From: JANQUM01 sp047630355
GTDB lineage: Bacteria > Bacteroidota > Bacteroidia > Cytophagales > Spirosomataceae
NCBI GenBank assembly: GCA_047630355.1
Contig: JBLHXN010000190.1
Coordinates: 1-5,603 of the forward strand
Direction of reading: 5' to 3'
DNA length: 5,603 nucleotides
Shown in pieces: positions 4,678-5,603 of the stretch. The notes beneath the pieces are model-generated. The model was not told the origin of the DNA. It saw only the letters and a list, made by a program, of their open reading frames with translations, and searched no databases. The translations under genes and the position numbers were made by a program. How positions within the stretch are numbered: position 1 is the first letter of the stretch; every line of letters starts with the position of its first letter.

Positions 4678-5603
4678 ATGAAAAGAACCATCAAAAAAGT
4701 AGCCGTCCTTGGAGCCGGAATCATGGGAAGTAGAATTGCGTTGCATTTTGCCAATATTGGCTGCGACGTTTTACTATTGGACATGGTGCCTCGTGAACCC
4801 AATGATGCAGAGAAAGCTAAAGGATTGGATATATCGAGTCCGTTTGTACGTAATCGCATCGTGAACGATATGTTCAAAGCAGCTGTACAAGCCAGCCCGT
4901 CACCTATCTATTCTCCAAAATCTCTTGAAAGAGTTTCCTTAGGGAACTTTGACGACGATATGGTGAAGATAAAAGACGTTGACTGGATTATTGAGGTGGT
5001 GGTAGAGCGGTTAGACATTAAGCAGCTTATTTACGGAAAGGTTGAAGAACACCGCAAGCCTGGAACACTCGTCTCGTCAAATACTTCGGGTATTCCGATC
5101 CATTTGATGTCTGAAGGACGTTCGGATGATTTTCAGGAACACTTTTCAGGAACGCACTTTTTTAACCCACCGCGTTATTTACGTTTATTAGAGGTTATTC
5201 CCGGACCAAAAACAAAGCCCGAAATCATCGACTTTATGATGAGTTACGGTGACTTGTTTTTAGGTAAACAAACCGTTTTGTGCAAAGATACTCCGGCGTT
5301 CATCGCCAACCGTTTGGGTATTTATGCCATGGTGCAAACTATCCGCACGGCCTCCGAAATGGGCTTAACTGTTGAAGAAGTTGATAAATTGACTGGTCTG
5401 GTAATCGGCCGTCCAAAATCTGGAACATTCCGCTTATCAGATGTTGTAGGATTGGACACCACGGTAAATGTCTGCGAAAATCTGAAAGAAACATTGACGG
5501 ATGACGAATCTGTGATGCAGTTTGAACTGCCAGATTTGATGCAAAAATTGATGGACAATAACTGGCTCGGCGATAAGACCGGACAGGGTTTCTACAAGAA
5601 GAC
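4678..5603 (+). CDS. FadN-like 3-hydroxyacyl-CoA dehydrogenase (N-terminal part; 3' end outside window)
   Basis: 308 codons are visible and the frame is still open at the right edge. The enzyme oxidises L-3-hydroxyacyl-CoA to 3-ketoacyl-CoA with NAD+, the third step of beta-oxidation. The NAD-binding loop GAGIMG lies at residues 12-17, with D35 ending the second strand. WIIEVVVERLDIK (103-115), SSNTSG (133-138) and THFFNPPRYLRLLEVIPG (159-176) follow. Catalytic His160 and Glu172 keep the family's 12-residue spacing, Asn135 and Ser134 are in the conserved SSNTS segment, and KDTPAFIANRLG (203-214) supplies the usual Asn. The C-terminal dehydrogenase domain begins near 215, with GRPKSGTFRLSDVVGLDT (244-261) and KTGQGFYKK (300-308). 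The insertion at about 64-100 and overall wording match Bacillus FadN-type proteins of about 790 residues, which have a second dehydrogenase domain and a C-terminal enoyl-CoA hydratase domain. Those parts would lie outside the window. The start ATG follows an A/T-rich leader and the gene is probably cotranscribed with the DUF4442 gene. Confidence 0.95.
   Translation, partial: MKRTIKKVAVLGAGIMGSRIALHFANIGCDVLLLDMVPREPNDAEKAKGLDISSPFVRNRIVNDMFKAAVQASPSPIYSPKSLERVSLGNFDDDMVKIKDVDWIIEVVVERLDIKQLIYGKVEEHRKPGTLVSSNTSGIPIHLMSEGRSDDFQEHFSGTHFFNPPRYLRLLEVIPGPKTKPEIIDFMMSYGDLFLGKQTVLCKDTPAFIANRLGIYAMVQTIRTASEMGLTVEEVDKLTGLVIGRPKSGTFRLSDVVGLDTTVNVCENLKETLTDDESVMQFELPDLMQKLMDNNWLGDKTGQGFYKK

Overview
The window looks like chromosomal DNA of a Bacteroidota (Bacteroidetes) bacterium. 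The reasons are: four perfect TAnnTTTG -7 elements upstream of genes, two of them with a well-spaced TTG/TTTG -33 box; start codons preceded by A/T-rich leaders with no clear Shine-Dalgarno sequence; moderate-to-low GC content; and protein types common in that phylum (a RecB/AddA-like helicase opening with FKVYSSSAGSGKT, a MerC-domain membrane protein, a FadN-like 3-hydroxyacyl-CoA dehydrogenase). A Cytophagales-like lineage is a guess only. No RNA gene, CRISPR array, prophage or intact transposase is visible.

Layout. Positions 1-1585 (minus) hold the N-terminal half of a UvrD/RecB-family helicase that leaves the window on the left and appears to start at a TTG codon. Positions 1679-2515 (minus) hold the remains of a nucleotidyltransferase-like gene (NTP_transf_5 type) broken by at least one frameshift and by a probable internal deletion. 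The gap at 2516-2726 carries two tight hairpins resembling a REP-type intergenic repeat, a 12-bp palindrome and a promoter. Positions 2727-3545 (plus) encode a YeeZ-like atypical NAD(P)-binding SDR. It converges, with 11 bp between, on a small MerC-domain membrane protein (3557-3925, minus). The MerC gene and a DUF4442 hotdog-fold protein (4109-4594, plus) diverge from a control region (about 3926-4108) unusually dense in repeats and dyads. A FadN-like dehydrogenase starts at 4678 and leaves the window on the right.

How the genes fit together. The helicase belongs to DNA repair and recombination. The DUF4442 protein and the FadN-like enzyme are codirectional, 83 bp apart, and probably form the start of a fatty-acid beta-oxidation operon. 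Its promoter is bracketed by a perfect 15-bp inverted repeat with a GCAAGC core, which resembles MarR/SlyA-type operators. The MerC gene has a promoter embedded in a 13-bp direct repeat with a TGCAA-N5-TTGCA dyad, suggesting separate, possibly metal-responsive, control.

No clearly new multi-gene system is visible. The most noteworthy signals are the regulatory architecture at 3946-4074, the hairpin pair at 2555-2626 and the decayed gene at 1679-2515.
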